Source: Tistrella mobilis
GTDB lineage: Bacteria; Pseudomonadota; Alphaproteobacteria; Tistrellales; Tistrellaceae
Reading direction: 5' to 3'
Length of the DNA stretch: 64,000 bases
NCBI RefSeq assembly: GCF_041468085.1
Contig: NZ_CP121017.1
Coordinates: 682,001-746,000 of the forward strand
This document shows positions 56,075-64,000 of this stretch, piece after piece. Positions within the stretch are counted from its first letter, which is position 1. Every line of letters starts with the position of its first letter. The position numbers and the translations under genes are program-made. The notes beneath the pieces are model-generated. The model worked only from the letters and a program-made list of their open reading frames with translations. It ran no database searches and had not been told where the DNA came from.

Positions 56075-57424
56075 ATGACCGAGTTGAACGAACTGCTGGG
56101 CGACGTTTCGAGCGTCGTCTGGGGGCCGGTGACGCTTGTGCTGCTGCTGGGCACCGGCATCTATCTGATGCTGGGGCTGGGCTTTCTGCCGCTTCGGCGC
56201 ATCGGCACCGGCTTCGCGCTGGCCTTCGGGCGCCGCAGGGCGGGCGATGCCGCGCATGCGGGCGAGATCAGCCCGTTCCAGGCGCTTGCGACCGCGCTGT
56301 CCGCCACGATCGGTACCGGCAATATCGCAGGTGTCGCCACCGCCATCGCCCTTGGCGGCCCGGGGGCGGTGTTCTGGATGTGGATCACGGCACTCTTCGG
56401 CATGGCGACCAAGTTCTCGGAAGCCGTGCTGGCGGTGAAGTATCGCGAGACCGACCTGTCCGGTGCCCATGTCGGCGGGCCGATGTATTACATCCGTAAC
56501 GGGCTGGGCGCGAAATGGGCCTGGCTCGGCCTGCTCTTTGCCCTGTTCGGCATGCTGGCGGGGTTCGGCATCGGCAATACGGTACAGGCCAATTCCATTT
56601 CCACTGCCATGGAGCACAGTTTCGGCGTGCCGCTATGGGTCAGCGGGCTGGTGATGGTCGTGCTGGTCTTCGTGGTGGTGATCGGCGGCGTGCGCCGGAT
56701 CGGCGCCGTGGCCGAGAAGCTGGTGCCGGCGATGGCGGTGTTCTACATCGGCGGTGCATTGCTGGTCATCCTGGCGGGGATCGATCGGGTGCCCGCCGCC
56801 TTCGCCACCATCATCGACGGCGCCTTCAACGGCACCGCGGCCGCCGGCGGCTTTGCCGGGGCGACCGTGATGGCCGCGATCCGCTTTGGTGTCGCCCGCG
56901 GCATCTTCTCGAACGAGGCGGGCCTGGGCAGTGCCCCCATCGCCCATGCCGCCGCCCGGACCAATGATCCGGTCCGTCAGGGCCTGATCGCGATGCTCGG
57001 CACCTTCATCGACACGATCATCGTCTGCACCATGACGGCGCTGGTGATCGTGATGTCGGGCCTGTGGACCGAGGGCACCAGCGGCGCCCCGCTCAGTTCC
57101 GCGGCCTTCGAGGCGGGGCTGCCCGGTTTCGGCGGCTGGATCGTCACCATCGGCCTGGTGCTCTTCGCCTTCACCACCATTCTGGGCTGGAGCTATTACG
57201 GTGAGCGCTGTGCCCAGTTCCTGTTCGGCCCCAGGGTCATCCTGCCCTACCGGCTGGCCTGGGTGGCGGCGCTCTTCGTCGGCGCCATCGCCGATCTGGG
57301 GCTGGTCTGGACGGTCGCCGATATCCTGAACGCGCTGATGGCGGTGCCCAACCTGATCGCCCTGCTCGCGCTGTCGGGCACGGTGTTCGCGACCGTGAAG
57401 GCCTGGAAGGCGGACCAGGCCTGA
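56075..57424 (+). CDS. Alanine/glycine:cation symporter (AGCS family)
   Basis: A 449-aa sodium/proton-coupled amino-acid importer with 11 or so helices. Family motifs seen: FQALATALSATIGTGNIAGV, GGPGAVFWMWITALFGMATK, VGGPMYYIRNGLGAKW, FGVARGIFSNEAGLGSAPIA and a late TTILGWSYYGERCAQFLFG. The ATG at 56075 is preceded by AAGAAGAGGTGGAG. Its stop codon abuts the glmU stop codon on the other strand without a gap. Confidence 0.93.
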   Translation: MTELNELLGDVSSVVWGPVTLVLLLGTGIYLMLGLGFLPLRRIGTGFALAFGRRRAGDAAHAGEISPFQALATALSATIGTGNIAGVATAIALGGPGAVFWMWITALFGMATKFSEAVLAVKYRETDLSGAHVGGPMYYIRNGLGAKWAWLGLLFALFGMLAGFGIGNTVQANSISTAMEHSFGVPLWVSGLVMVVLVFVVVIGGVRRIGAVAEKLVPAMAVFYIGGALLVILAGIDRVPAAFATIIDGAFNGTAAAGGFAGATVMAAIRFGVARGIFSNEAGLGSAPIAHAAARTNDPVRQGLIAMLGTFIDTIIVCTMTALVIVMSGLWTEGTSGAPLSSAAFEAGLPGFGGWIVTIGLVLFAFTTILGWSYYGERCAQFLFGPRVILPYRLAWVAALFVGAIADLGLVWTVADILNALMAVPNLIALLALSGTVFATVKAWKADQA

Positions 57425-58789
57425 TCAACCCTTGCCGGCACGGCTTCTGAACCGGGCGCGCAGCTCTGCGGCACGCCCGGGCTTTTCCACCTGGCGGCCG
57501 CGCGCGATGGCCAGCGCATCCGGGGCGACATCTTCGGTGATCACCGAGCCGGTGGCGATATAGGCGCCGTCGCCGATCGTGACCGGTGCCACCAGGCAGC
57601 TGTCGGACCCGATGAAGGCATCGGCGCCGATCACCGTCTGCCATTTGCCGAAGCCGTCGTAATTGCAGGTGATCGTACCGGCGCCGACATTGCTGCGGGC
57701 GCCGATCCTGGCATCGCCGATATAGGACAGGTGGTTGACCTTGGCGCCGTCGCCGAGCGTCGCATTCTTGATCTCGACGAAATTGCCGACATGGGCGCCC
57801 TGCCCGAGCTGTGCCCCCGGCCGCAGCCGGGCGAAGGGGCCGACCGTTGCGCCGCTGTCGATGGCGCAGCCTTCCAGATGGCTGAAGGCGCGGATCACGA
57901 CCCCGTCGGCAATGCTGACGCCGGGGCCGATCACCACATTCGGCTCGATGATCACGTCGCGGCCGATACGGGTGTCGGCCGAGAGGAAGACCGTCTCAGG
58001 GGCGGTCAGTGTCGCCCCCTCGTCCATGGCGCGCAGCCGGAGACGGGTCTGGAGTGCAGCCTCGGCGGCGGCCAGCTCGCTGCGGGCATTGACCCCCAGA
58101 ACCTCGTCGGCATCCGCGGCCTCGACCACCACGGCGCTGCGGCCATCGGCCCGGGCAATGGCGACCGCATCGGTCAGGTAGTATTCGCCCTTGGCATTGT
58201 CGTTGCCGATCCGGTCGAGGATCGACAGCGCGGCCGCGGCCTCCAGGCACATCACCCCCGAATTGCACAGGCCGATGGCGCGTTCCTCCGCCGTCGCGTC
58301 CTTGAACTCGACGATCGCCTCCAGCCGGCCGTCGGCATCGAGCTTGAGCCGGCCATAGGCACCCGGATCGGCCGGGCGGAAGCCCAGAACCGCAACCGCG
58401 GCATCCCGCACGCGCCGGGCCTCTGCCAGTGCCGCCAGCGTCTCGGGTCGGATCAGCGGCGTATCGCCATAGAGAACCATCACGTCGCCGCCGTCGGCGG
58501 CCGCCGCTTCCAGCGCCGGCCGGGCGGCCAGCACCGCATGGGCCGTGCCCAGCTGTTCGGTCTGGTCGTGGACGGTGACGTCGGGTGCGGCCTTTGCCAG
58601 CACCGCCCGCACCCGGTCGCCGCCGGCGCCCGCCACGACCGCGATCCGGACGGGCGACAGGCTTCGCGCGCCGTCGATCACATGCAGCACCATCGCGCGC
58701 CCGGCCACGGCGTGCAGCACCTTGGGCAGGTCGGAGCGCATACGGGTGCCCTTGCCGGCGGCGAGGACGATGCAGGTGATCGCGGTCAT
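57425..58789 (-). CDS. glmU: Bifunctional UDP-GlcNAc pyrophosphorylase / glucosamine-1-P acetyltransferase
   Basis: A 454-aa enzyme making UDP-GlcNAc for peptidoglycan and LPS. The N-terminal uridyltransferase has [20 protein letters not shown] and [15 protein letters not shown]. The C-terminal left-handed beta-helix acetyltransferase (about residue 255 on) has hexapeptide repeats, [33 protein letters not shown] and [17 protein letters not shown]. Full length. The 195-bp gap to the glycosyltransferase holds two 14-bp direct copies of CCGCTGCGGGCGGC (58866 and 58889). Confidence 0.96.
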   Translation of the reverse strand: MTAITCIVLAAGKGTRMRSDLPKVLHAVAGRAMVLHVIDGARSLSPVRIAVVAGAGGDRVRAVLAKAAPDVTVHDQTEQLGTAHAVLAARPALEAAAADGGDVMVLYGDTPLIRPETLAALAEARRVRDAAVAVLGFRPADPGAYGRLKLDADGRLEAIVEFKDATAEERAIGLCNSGVMCLEAAAALSILDRIGNDNAKGEYYLTDAVAIARADGRSAVVVEAADADEVLGVNARSELAAAEAALQTRLRLRAMDEGATLTAPETVFLSADTRIGRDVIIEPNVVIGPGVSIADGVVIRAFSHLEGCAIDSGATVGPFARLRPGAQLGQGAHVGNFVEIKNATLGDGAKVNHLSYIGDARIGARSNVGAGTITCNYDGFGKWQTVIGADAFIGSDSCLVAPVTIGDGAYIATGSVITEDVAPDALAIARGRQVEKPGRAAELRARFRSRAGKG

Positions 58790-58984
58790 GGATGTGGCCT
58801 CGGACGAAGATAAGCGGGTCGGACGGCGGGCCGGAAGAGGGCGGCGCTGCCCGAAGGACGATAGCCCGCTGCGGGCGGCGCTGCCAGTCCGCTGCGGGCG
58901 GCATTGACGCGGAGCGGCGCGCGACCGAAGATCCCGCCGCCATTCTTGCGTTGCCGCATCCCGCCGTATCAGAAAGCCGCCCCG

Positions 58985-60142
58985 ATGACCGGTGTTCGTT
59001 TCGACCGCCCCTTGCGCATCCTGCAGGTGATTGAGGCGACCCTGGGGGGCGCCGGGCGCAATGTCATCGATCTGGCCGACGGCATGGCGGCCCGCGGCCA
59101 TGACGTCACCCTGGTCTGGTCGGCAGAACGTGCCGACGGCCCCTTTCTGGCCGGGCTCCGCCAGCTGGGCGGGCGGGTTGAGACGGTGGAACTGTCGATG
59201 CGGCCCGATCTCCATCCGGGTGATCGTCGGGATCTGGCGGCATTGAGGGCGATCATCGCCGCCTCGGGGCCGCTGGACGTGCTGCATCTTCACGGGGCCA
59301 AGGCGGGGCTGCTGGGCCTGCTGGCGGCCCGGCGGCAGCGGATCCGGGCGACGGTCTACACCCCCCATGGGCTGGCGACGCTCGATCCCGACCGGGGCAT
59401 GATCGGGCGGATGGCCGCCGGCCTGCGGGAACGGCTGCTCGCCGCCCGAGCGACCAGGATCATCGCGGTTTCGGAGGATGAGCGTGTCCACGCCCGCGAA
59501 CATCTGAAGATCGACCGCCGCCGGCTGGAGCGGGTGGCGAACGGCATCGCGACCCCGGAACCGGTGACCCGCGCCCAGGCCCGCACAGAACTCGGCCTGC
59601 CGCAGGAGGCGCTGGTGGTGGGCTTCGTCGGCCGGCTGGTTGCCGAAAAGGGCGCCGACCGGCTGCCGGCGCTGGCAGAGGCGGTCCGGCAGATGGGGCT
59701 GGATCCCGTCTGGGCGGTGGTCGGCGACGGCCGTGATGCCGGCCGGATCCGTGCCGAGGCGAAGCGGCGCGGCATCGACCGGATGGCCTGGCTGGGCGTG
59801 CAGAACGGCGCCCGGGCCATGGCCGCCTTCGACCTGCTGGTCATGCCCAGCCGCTGGCAGGGCCTGCCCTATACCCTGATCGAGGCGCTGCACCGCCGGC
59901 TGCCGGTGGTGGTGATGGATGCAGGCGGTGCCCGCGAGGTTCATGCCGGGGGTCAGGCCGGCATCGTGACCCCCGCGGGCGACGTTCAGGCCATGGCGGC
60001 GGCGGTGGCCGGCCTGCTCGCCGACGAGCCCGCCCGCCGCCGGATGGCCGAGGCGGCGGGCCTGCTCGCCCGCGAATATTCGGTCGAGGCGATGGTGGAG
60101 CGCACGCTCGGCGTCTATGCCCGGGCCCTGGCCCAGGGCTGA
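58985..60142 (+). CDS. Glycosyltransferase family 4 protein
   Basis: A 385-aa GT-B fold retaining glycosyltransferase. It has the acceptor-side opening [20 protein letters not shown], a VNGI-like [52 protein letters not shown], and the donor-binding [20 protein letters not shown] carrying the EX7E-type acid. It probably adds a sugar to a surface glycan or exopolysaccharide. It stands alone: divergent from glmU and convergent with the SDR gene (3-bp gap). Confidence 0.87.
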   Translation: MTGVRFDRPLRILQVIEATLGGAGRNVIDLADGMAARGHDVTLVWSAERADGPFLAGLRQLGGRVETVELSMRPDLHPGDRRDLAALRAIIAASGPLDVLHLHGAKAGLLGLLAARRQRIRATVYTPHGLATLDPDRGMIGRMAAGLRERLLAARATRIIAVSEDERVHAREHLKIDRRRLERVANGIATPEPVTRAQARTELGLPQEALVVGFVGRLVAEKGADRLPALAEAVRQMGLDPVWAVVGDGRDAGRIRAEAKRRGIDRMAWLGVQNGARAMAAFDLLVMPSRWQGLPYTLIEALHRRLPVVVMDAGGAREVHAGGQAGIVTPAGDVQAMAAAVAGLLADEPARRRMAEAAGLLAREYSVEAMVERTLGVYARALAQG

Positions 60143-60145
60143 GCG

Positions 60146-60994
60146 TCAACCGGCGGCAAAGCCGGTCGATCGGGACAGGGGCTCCCAGGTCGCGATCTCA
60201 TCCCGCATGGCCTCCAGCTTCTGCGTCACCAAGCCCAGCGCATCCGCGCCCAGGAACAGCCGCACGGGTGGTGCATCCGCCGCGACCAGGGCAAGGAGCG
60301 CCTGTGCCGCCTTGTCCGGATCGCCCGGCTGATGGCCGCTCTTGGCCTGGCGGGCGGCGCGGATCGGATCCATCACCCCGTCATAGTCGGGGATGCTGCG
60401 CGGGGTACGGTCCATGGAACGACCGGCCCAGTCGGTGCGGAACTGCCCCGGGGCCAGCGCCGTGACCCGGATCCCGAAGGGGGCCACTTCCTTGCCCAGC
60501 GCTTCCGACACGCCTTCGAGCGCGAATTTGCTGCCGCAATAGAAGCTGATCCCGGGCATGGTGATGAACCCGCCCATCGAGGTGACGTTGACGATATGGC
60601 CGCGGCGCCGCGCACGCATGCCCGGCAGCACCGCCTTGATCATCGCCACCGGCCCGAACAGGTTGGCGGCGAACTGACGCCGGAGATCGTCGAGGCTCGA
60701 TTCTTCCAGCACACCTTCATGACCATAACCGGCATTGTTGACCAGCACGTCGATCGGGCCGGCCGCAGCCTCGGCCCTTGCAACCGCCTCCGGTATGGCG
60801 TCGTAATCCGTGACGTCGAGCACCAGCGGACAGGCGCGATCCGGCGCCAGGGCGGCAAAACGCCCGGCATCTTCCGCCCGGCGCACGGTGCCGATCACCC
60901 GGTGGCCGGCGGCGAGCGCCCCGGCCGCAAAGGCGCGGCCGAGGCCCGAGCTGACACCGGTGATCAGAAAGGTTTTCGAGAGGTCGTCCATCAT
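60146..60994 (-). CDS. Short-chain dehydrogenase/reductase
   Basis: A 282-aa classical SDR. The Rossmann motif is FLITGVSSGLGRAFAAGALA (TGxxxGxG), followed by VLVNNAGYG (NNAG), the catalytic Ser in VTSMGG, and YCGSKFALEGVSEAL with the YxxxK pair. This is the group of oxidoreductases often paired with a TetR repressor. The divergent TetR gene and a 20-bp palindrome 24 bp upstream support repression by it. The substrate is unknown. Confidence 0.92.
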   Translation of the reverse strand: MMDDLSKTFLITGVSSGLGRAFAAGALAAGHRVIGTVRRAEDAGRFAALAPDRACPLVLDVTDYDAIPEAVARAEAAAGPIDVLVNNAGYGHEGVLEESSLDDLRRQFAANLFGPVAMIKAVLPGMRARRRGHIVNVTSMGGFITMPGISFYCGSKFALEGVSEALGKEVAPFGIRVTALAPGQFRTDWAGRSMDRTPRSIPDYDGVMDPIRAARQAKSGHQPGDPDKAAQALLALVAADAPPVRLFLGADALGLVTQKLEAMRDEIATWEPLSRSTGFAAG

Positions 60995-61017
60995 GCAGGC
61001 TCCGCCGCTGTTGCTAA

Positions 61018-61037
61018 ATTTATATCATGATATAAAT
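61018..61037. promoter_or_regulatory. 20-bp perfect palindrome, TetR operator
   Basis: ATTTATATCATGATATAAAT is perfectly self-complementary and strikingly AT-rich for this genome. It lies 24 bp upstream of the SDR start and 72 bp upstream of the TetR-family start, where it could control both. Confidence 0.85.
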
Positions 61038-61108
61038 CACGGGCGCTGCCTTGCAAGCGCGATCCTGTCCGGCGCCGGTCCGGTCAGCCTGGCCCGGCGG
61101 GCGGCATC

Positions 61109-61705
61109 ATGAGCACGCGCGCGCGGATCCTGGCCGCGGCAGAACGCCTGCTGGGCACGGGACGGCCGGAGTTTTCCATGCGGGAGCTGGCGGCAGAGGC
61201 GGGCGTCAGCTTCGCGACACCGTTCAATCAGTTCGGCAGCAAGCTGGCGATCATGCATGCGCTGTCTCAGGCCTTGATCGCGGAGATGCGCGGGCGTGTC
61301 GCAGCAGGGCCGAAGCCCACGGATGCGGCCCTGCGCGTGCTGGCCGCGGTTGCGATCGCGGCAGAGGTGATGCTGGAACAGCCGGCGGTGAACCGGGCGG
61401 TGATGGGCGCCCTGGGTGCCCCCGGGGCGGAGCCCGGTGCCGTTCTGGCCGCGTCGCGCGCGCTCTGGGCGGCGGCGATCGGGGACGGTGCCGGGCTTGC
61501 GGCGCCGACATATGCCGCGACGATCCTGCCCGACCAGCTGGCCTTCGGCTTTCGTGGCGTGCTGTCCTTCTGGACGGCGGGCGAGCTGACCGATGCCGAT
61601 CTGCCGGTCCAGGCCCGAAAGGCCGCGGCCGTGGCGCTGCTGGGCTTCGTTGTGCCGGAGCGGCGCGATGCGCTGATGGCGATCCTGACCGGGGCACCGG
61701 ACTGA
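61109..61705 (+). CDS. TetR-family transcriptional regulator
   Basis: A 198-aa repressor with an N-terminal HTH (about residues 5-50: RILAAAERLLGTGRPEFSMR, ELAAEAGVSFATPFNQFGSK) and a helical C-terminal ligand-binding part. It is divergent from the SDR gene and shares the 20-bp palindrome with it, so autoregulation and SDR repression are likely. The inducer is unknown. Its stop codon lies inside a long hairpin. Confidence 0.9.
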   Translation: MSTRARILAAAERLLGTGRPEFSMRELAAEAGVSFATPFNQFGSKLAIMHALSQALIAEMRGRVAAGPKPTDAALRVLAAVAIAAEVMLEQPAVNRAVMGALGAPGAEPGAVLAASRALWAAAIGDGAGLAAPTYAATILPDQLAFGFRGVLSFWTAGELTDADLPVQARKAAAVALLGFVVPERRDALMAILTGAPD

Positions 61706-61739
61706 CGCCGCGCGTGCGGGCGTCGGTCCGGTGCCCCGG
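61689..61739. terminator. Long hairpin shared by convergent tetR and aldehyde dehydrogenase genes
   Basis: A 21-bp stem (61689-61709 with 61719-61739), one T-G wobble and a 9-nt loop. The core pairs GGGGCACCGGACTGACGCC with GGCGTCGGTCCGGTGCCCC. The tetR stop codon lies in the left arm; the dehydrogenase stop is 10 bp beyond the right arm. There is no T-run. Probably a two-way terminator. Confidence 0.65.
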
Positions 61740-61748
61740 GGGGAGTGG

Positions 61749-63194
61749 TCAGACCGTCTTGACCATCACATGGCGGACGACGGTGTAGTCTTCCAGCGCA
61801 TACATGCTCATGTCCTTGCCATAGCCGGACTGCTTGATGCCGCCATGGGGCATCTCGTTGGTCAGCATGAAATGGCAGTTGACCCAGGTGCAGCCGTATT
61901 GCAGGCGCGATGCGGTCGCCAGCGCCTTCTTCACATCGCTGGACCAGACCGAGGAGGCGAGGCCGTAATCGCTGTCATTGGCCCAGGCCACCGCCTCGTC
62001 GACATCCGAGAAGCGGGTGACCGAGACCACCGGCCCGAAGACCTCGCGGCGGACGATCTCGTCGGACTGGAGCGCACCTGCGACCACCGTCGGTTCGTAG
62101 AAGAAGCCGCGGCCCGGCGCCTGCCGGCCGCCGGTGGTGATCTCGATATGATCCAGCTCGCTCGCCCGCTCCACGAAGGAGGCGACGCGGGCGCGCTGGC
62201 GGGCGGAGATCAGCGGACCGATATCGTTCCGGCTGTCATCGGCCTCTGCGAAACGAAGCCCCTGCACGGCCGAGGACAGGTCGGCGACCAGCCGGTCGTA
62301 AATCTTCGGCCCGGCATAGATCCGGCAGGCGGCGGTGCAATCCTGGCCGGCATTGTAATAGCCGAAGATCTTCACGCCTTCGACCACCGCCTCCAGATCG
62401 GCATCGTCGAACACGATCACCGGCGCCTTGCCGCCCAGTTCCAGATGGGTGCGCTTCACCGAGCGCGCCGCCGCGGTCAGCACCTTCTTGCCGGTCGCGA
62501 TGTCGCCGGTGAGCGAGACCATGGAGACGCCCGGATGGTCGATCAGCCGCTGGCCGACGCTTTCACCGCGCCCGACCACCACATTGACCACGCCTTCGGG
62601 GAAGATGTCGGCGATCAGCCCTGCCAGCTTCAGCATGGTGAGCGGGGTCTGTTCCGAAGGCTTGATCACCACGGTGTTGCCGCCGGCCAGCGCCGGGGCG
62701 AGCTTCCAGGCCGCCATCATCAGCGGATAGTTCCAGGGCGCGATCGAGGCGACCACGCCCACCGGGTCGCGGCGGATCATCGAGGTGTGGCCGGCAAGAT
62801 ATTCGCCCGCCACCGCGCCGTGCATGCAGCGCGCCGCCCCCGCGAAGAAGCGGAAGCAGTCGACGATCGCCGGGATCTCGTCGGCGAGCACCGCATGGCG
62901 CGGCTTGCCGCAGTTCAGCGCTTCCAGCGCCGCGAAGCCTTCGGCCTCGTCCTCGATGCGCTGGGCGAGTTTCAGCAGCAGGGCGGCACGTTCGGCCGGC
63001 GTGGTGCGCGACCAGCTGCCGAAGGCCCGGCCTGCGGCTGCGACCGCCGCATCCACCTGGTCGGGGGAGGCTTCGGGCAGGTCGAGCAGCACCTCTTCGG
63101 TCTTGGGGTTCAGGATCGTCTCGGGCGTGTCGGTGCCTGCAACGAAATCGGCGCCGATCAGCATGCGCGTGTCCAGGGGCGTGTTCGCATCCAT
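61749..63194 (-). CDS. Aldehyde dehydrogenase, gamma-aminobutyraldehyde dehydrogenase type
   Basis: This 481-aa NAD(P)-dependent aldehyde dehydrogenase has [33 protein letters not shown], the catalytic Glu in [18 protein letters not shown] and the nucleophile Cys in [14 protein letters not shown]. The ending [20 protein letters not shown] is characteristic of aminobutyraldehyde dehydrogenases (PatD/PrrC). It would oxidise 4-aminobutanal from putrescine to GABA. The ATG at 63194 gives the family-like start. It lies 11 bp downstream of the Pot-type permease gene, which supports polyamine use. Confidence 0.9.
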   Translation of the reverse strand: MDANTPLDTRMLIGADFVAGTDTPETILNPKTEEVLLDLPEASPDQVDAAVAAAGRAFGSWSRTTPAERAALLLKLAQRIEDEAEGFAALEALNCGKPRHAVLADEIPAIVDCFRFFAGAARCMHGAVAGEYLAGHTSMIRRDPVGVVASIAPWNYPLMMAAWKLAPALAGGNTVVIKPSEQTPLTMLKLAGLIADIFPEGVVNVVVGRGESVGQRLIDHPGVSMVSLTGDIATGKKVLTAAARSVKRTHLELGGKAPVIVFDDADLEAVVEGVKIFGYYNAGQDCTAACRIYAGPKIYDRLVADLSSAVQGLRFAEADDSRNDIGPLISARQRARVASFVERASELDHIEITTGGRQAPGRGFFYEPTVVAGALQSDEIVRREVFGPVVSVTRFSDVDEAVAWANDSDYGLASSVWSSDVKKALATASRLQYGCTWVNCHFMLTNEMPHGGIKQSGYGKDMSMYALEDYTVVRHVMVKTV

Positions 63195-63205
63195 CGGACG
63201 GTCTC

Positions 63206-64000
63206 CTATTTTCCGGAGCCTTCGACCGCTTCGCCGCCGCGGGTGAGGTAGTAGGCGGCGAGGATCGGCAGGAAGGTGACGATGATGACCAGCACCGCGA
63301 CCACATTGGTCACCGGCCGCTGCCGCGGCCGCACCAGTTCCGACAGCATCCAGATCGGCAGGGTCGACTGCTGACCGGCGGTGAAGGTGGTGACGATGAC
63401 CTCGTCGAAGGACAGCGCGAAGGCGAGCATGCCGCCCGCGAGCAGGGCCGTTGCGGTGTTGGGCAGGATCACGTGGAAGAAGGTCTGGAAGGCGTTGCCG
63501 CCCAGGTCCATCGACGCCTCGATCAGCGACGGGTTGAGCCGGCGCAGCCGTGCCACGGCATTGTTGTAGACGACCACGATGCAGAAGGTCGCGTGGCCGA
63601 GCACGATGGTCCAGAACGAGAAGGGGATGTCGGCAACCCCGAAGGCGGTGCGCATCGCCATGCCGGTGACGATGCCGGGCAGGGCGATCGGCAGGATCAG
63701 CAGCAGGGTCACCGGCTCGCGCCCGAAGAAGGAGAAGCGGGCGAGGGCGCCAGCCGCCAGCGTGCCCAGCACCAGGGCCAGCGCGGTCGCCATGGCGGCC
63801 GCCTTCAGCGACAGGCCGACGGCATCCCAGATGTCCTGACGTTCCCAGACCACCGCGAACCATCTGAGCGTCAGCCCCGGCGGCGGGAAGGCGTAGGACT
63901 TCTCTTCGGTGGTGAAGGCATAGAGGATGATGAAGGCGAGCGGCAGGTGCATGAACAGGATGCCGAAGCCGGCCGCGAGCTTCAGCCCGCGCGAGGGGCG
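63206..64000 (-). CDS. ABC transporter permease, PotC/PotI (spermidine/putrescine) type (5' end outside window)
   Basis: The frame is open to the window edge (264 codons seen) and a start is probably just beyond it. It has six predicted helices. The family opening is [20 protein letters not shown]. Further motifs are [11 protein letters not shown] and the EAA-type cytoplasmic loop [20 protein letters not shown] followed by LP, where the permease docks its ATPase. [16 protein letters not shown] is typical of PotC-like permeases. Substrate polyamine is inferred from this and from the downstream aminobutyraldehyde dehydrogenase gene. Confidence 0.88.
   Translation of the reverse strand, partial: RPSRGLKLAAGFGILFMHLPLAFIILYAFTTEEKSYAFPPPGLTLRWFAVVWERQDIWDAVGLSLKAAAMATALALVLGTLAAGALARFSFFGREPVTLLLILPIALPGIVTGMAMRTAFGVADIPFSFWTIVLGHATFCIVVVYNNAVARLRRLNPSLIEASMDLGGNAFQTFFHVILPNTATALLAGGMLAFALSFDEVIVTTFTAGQQSTLPIWMLSELVRPRQRPVTNVVAVLVIIVTFLPILAAYYLTRGGEAVEGSGK

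Noticed and set aside
58790-59944. Extension of the glmU frame upstream of its ATG
   Set aside because: The frame stays open but is antisense to the GT4 glycosyltransferase. The canonical GlmU start [14 protein letters not shown] is at 58789.

Overview
This is about 64 kb of very GC-rich chromosomal DNA. Gene content and order point to an alphaproteobacterium: divK-pleD next to rpmG, a pyrB-pyrC-plsY ... dprA-topA-rnr block, an EipB/DUF1849 envelope gene, a DinB with an N-terminal zinc ribbon, and PAS_5 and GlxA-type genes. A Tistrella-like member of the Rhodospirillales is my best guess, but that is inference. I saw no rRNA, tRNA, CRISPR array or prophage.

Layout. 1-2.9 kb (minus strand): a Fur-box-preceded FecI-type sigma factor, a FecR anti-sigma factor and the 5' part of a TonB-dependent haem/haemoglobin-type receptor. 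2.9-7.3 kb: an MFS exporter with a DJ-1/isonitrile-hydratase-like gene, a divergent GlxA-type AraC regulator, a small secreted protein and a LysR regulator. 7.7-19.7 kb (plus strand): a long leucine/isovalerate catabolic operon (thioesterase, isovaleryl-CoA dehydrogenase, thiolase, second acyl-CoA dehydrogenase, DsbA-fold isomerase, mccB, methylglutaconyl-CoA hydratase, mccA, HMG-CoA lyase, SLC13-type transporter). 19.8-24.4 kb: a MarR regulator, a leucine-dehydrogenase-type enzyme, and a MaoC-Pta fusion coupled to acetate kinase. 24.7-29.9 kb: an agmatine-deiminase homologue lacking its catalytic residues, a FadL porin, N-carbamoylputrescine amidase, EipB and a second thioesterase.

29.9-33.5 kb: dinB, an intact ISAs1-family element with a perfect 10-bp target duplication, and a ROK sugar kinase. 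33.7-37.5 kb: divK-pleD, rpmG, a PAS_5 gene broken by one in-frame amber codon, and ferredoxin-NADP reductase. 37.7-53 kb (mostly minus strand): Bcr/CflA exporter, HpaI-type aldolase, rnr, topA, dprA, then plsY, pyrC, pyrB. The usually continuous plsY-dprA junction is interrupted by an oppositely oriented two-gene cassette (46.55-49.82 kb): an unrecognised 186-aa protein translationally coupled to a stand-alone adenylation-carrier-thioesterase enzyme. This cassette is the best candidate for undescribed biology here. 53-64 kb: an ABC-2 exporter, AEC carrier, alanine/sodium symporter, glmU, a GT4 glycosyltransferase, an SDR/TetR pair sharing a 20-bp palindrome, and a putrescine-type operon (aminobutyraldehyde dehydrogenase and ABC permease) running off the right edge.

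The catabolic genes fit together. Leucine can be deaminated by the dehydrogenase, and isovaleryl-CoA processed by the operon to acetoacetate and acetyl-CoA. Acyl-CoA can be cashed out as ATP through Pta-AckA, and putrescine routes (AguB, aminobutyraldehyde dehydrogenase, Pot-type transport) lie nearby. Many gene ends carry GC-rich hairpins without a U-tract.
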